Assembly: GCA_002314645.1 (NCBI GenBank)
Contig: DCGS01000026.1
Coordinates: 4,947 to 10,851, forward strand
From: Ruminococcaceae bacterium UBA1772
Lineage (GTDB): Bacteria > Bacillota > Clostridia > Oscillospirales > Acutalibacteraceae
Reading direction: 5' to 3'
DNA: 5,905 bases
Shown here piece after piece: positions 5,544 to 5,905 of the stretch. Both the position numbers and the translations under genes were made by a program. Position 1 is the stretch's first letter, and each line of letters opens with the position of its first letter. The notes beneath the pieces are model-generated. The model saw nothing but the letters and a program-made list of their open reading frames with translations, was not told the origin of the DNA and searched no databases.

Positions 5544-5905
5544 ATGAATAAAGAACTTAGACGTGCCGTTATTGCCGGCAACTGGAAAATGAACAAGACT
5601 CCAATTGAGGCTGCAGAACTCATCAATGAAATGAAGCCTCTTGTAAAGGATGCAGATTGTGACGTACTCCTTTGCGTTCCATATGTAGATCTTCAGTATG
5701 CAATAGATGCAGCAAAGGGTTCTAATATTAAAATTGGTGCTGAGAATGTTCACTGGGCTGAAAGCGGTGCTTTCACAGGTGAAATTTCGGCAAACATGCT
5801 AAAGGCAATTGGCATTGAATATGTAATCATTGGTCACTCTGAAAGAAGACAGTATTTTGGAGAAACAAATGACACAGTTGCTCTTCGTGTAAGAGCTGCC
5901 CTTGA
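5544..5905 (+). CDS. tpiA: Triosephosphate isomerase, N-terminal part (3' end outside the window)
   Basis: The window shows 120 of an expected roughly 250 residues. The enzyme interconverts dihydroxyacetone phosphate and glyceraldehyde 3-phosphate as a cytoplasmic TIM-barrel dimer. Visible motifs are AGNWKMNKT (11-19, substrate-binding Asn13 and Lys15), GAENVHWAESGAFTGEIS (65-82, the dimer-interface loop) and YVIIGHSERRQYFGET (93-108, catalytic His98). The catalytic Glu and the phosphate-gripping loop lie beyond the window edge. GAGG at 5531-5534 sits nine bases before the ATG. The gene follows pgk by 24 nt and is evidently in the same operon. Confidence 0.97.
   Translation, partial: MNKELRRAVIAGNWKMNKTPIEAAELINEMKPLVKDADCDVLLCVPYVDLQYAIDAAKGSNIKIGAENVHWAESGAFTGEISANMLKAIGIEYVIIGHSERRQYFGETNDTVALRVRAAL

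Overview
The window looks like a chromosomal segment of a low-GC Gram-positive anaerobe of the class Clostridia, probably an Oscillospiraceae/Ruminococcaceae- or Lachnospiraceae-type gut bacterium. The evidence is the AT-rich composition, strong AGGAGG-type ribosome binding sites, a TTG start, a PdaA-type (spore-cortex) lipoprotein deacetylase, a DegV protein, and clostridial-style Pgk and TpiA sequences. I see no insertion sequence, CRISPR array, tRNA or rRNA. The taxon is inferred from sequence style, not from a search.

Layout. Positions 1-1755 (+) hold two closely spaced membrane-protein genes. The first is the 3' part of a KdpD-like sensor kinase gene whose protein stops right after the dimerization/phosphoacceptor helices and has no ATP-binding domain. 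The second, 12 nt downstream, encodes an ABC_trans_CmpB/DUF1113-family membrane protein with a long cytoplasmic helical tail. A perfect GC-cored palindrome flanked by A and T runs (1757-1799) serves as a shared terminator for this pair and for the convergent minus-strand gene. That gene (1801-2670, -) encodes a PdaA-type polysaccharide deacetylase lipoprotein, and its mRNA start region is enclosed by a 12-bp inverted repeat. A divergent AT-rich gap leads to trmL (2814-3332, +), a tRNA wobble-position 2'-O-methyltransferase gene with a TTG start.

A consensus vegetative promoter (3363-3391) with a short dyad in its spacer then drives an atypical degV-family gene (3418-4281). This is followed, with gaps of only 29 and 24 nt and no visible terminator, by pgk (4311-5519) and tpiA (5544 to the window edge). 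The last three look like one transcription unit, which places a DegV-like lipid-binding-type protein at the head of a glycolytic operon.

Most of the window is ordinary housekeeping content. I did not find a convincing new multi-gene system. The points most worth a second look are the catalytic-domain-less KdpD-like protein paired with the DUF1113 protein, the inverted repeat bracketing the start site of the pdaA-like gene, and the divergent DegV protein with a dyad in its promoter.
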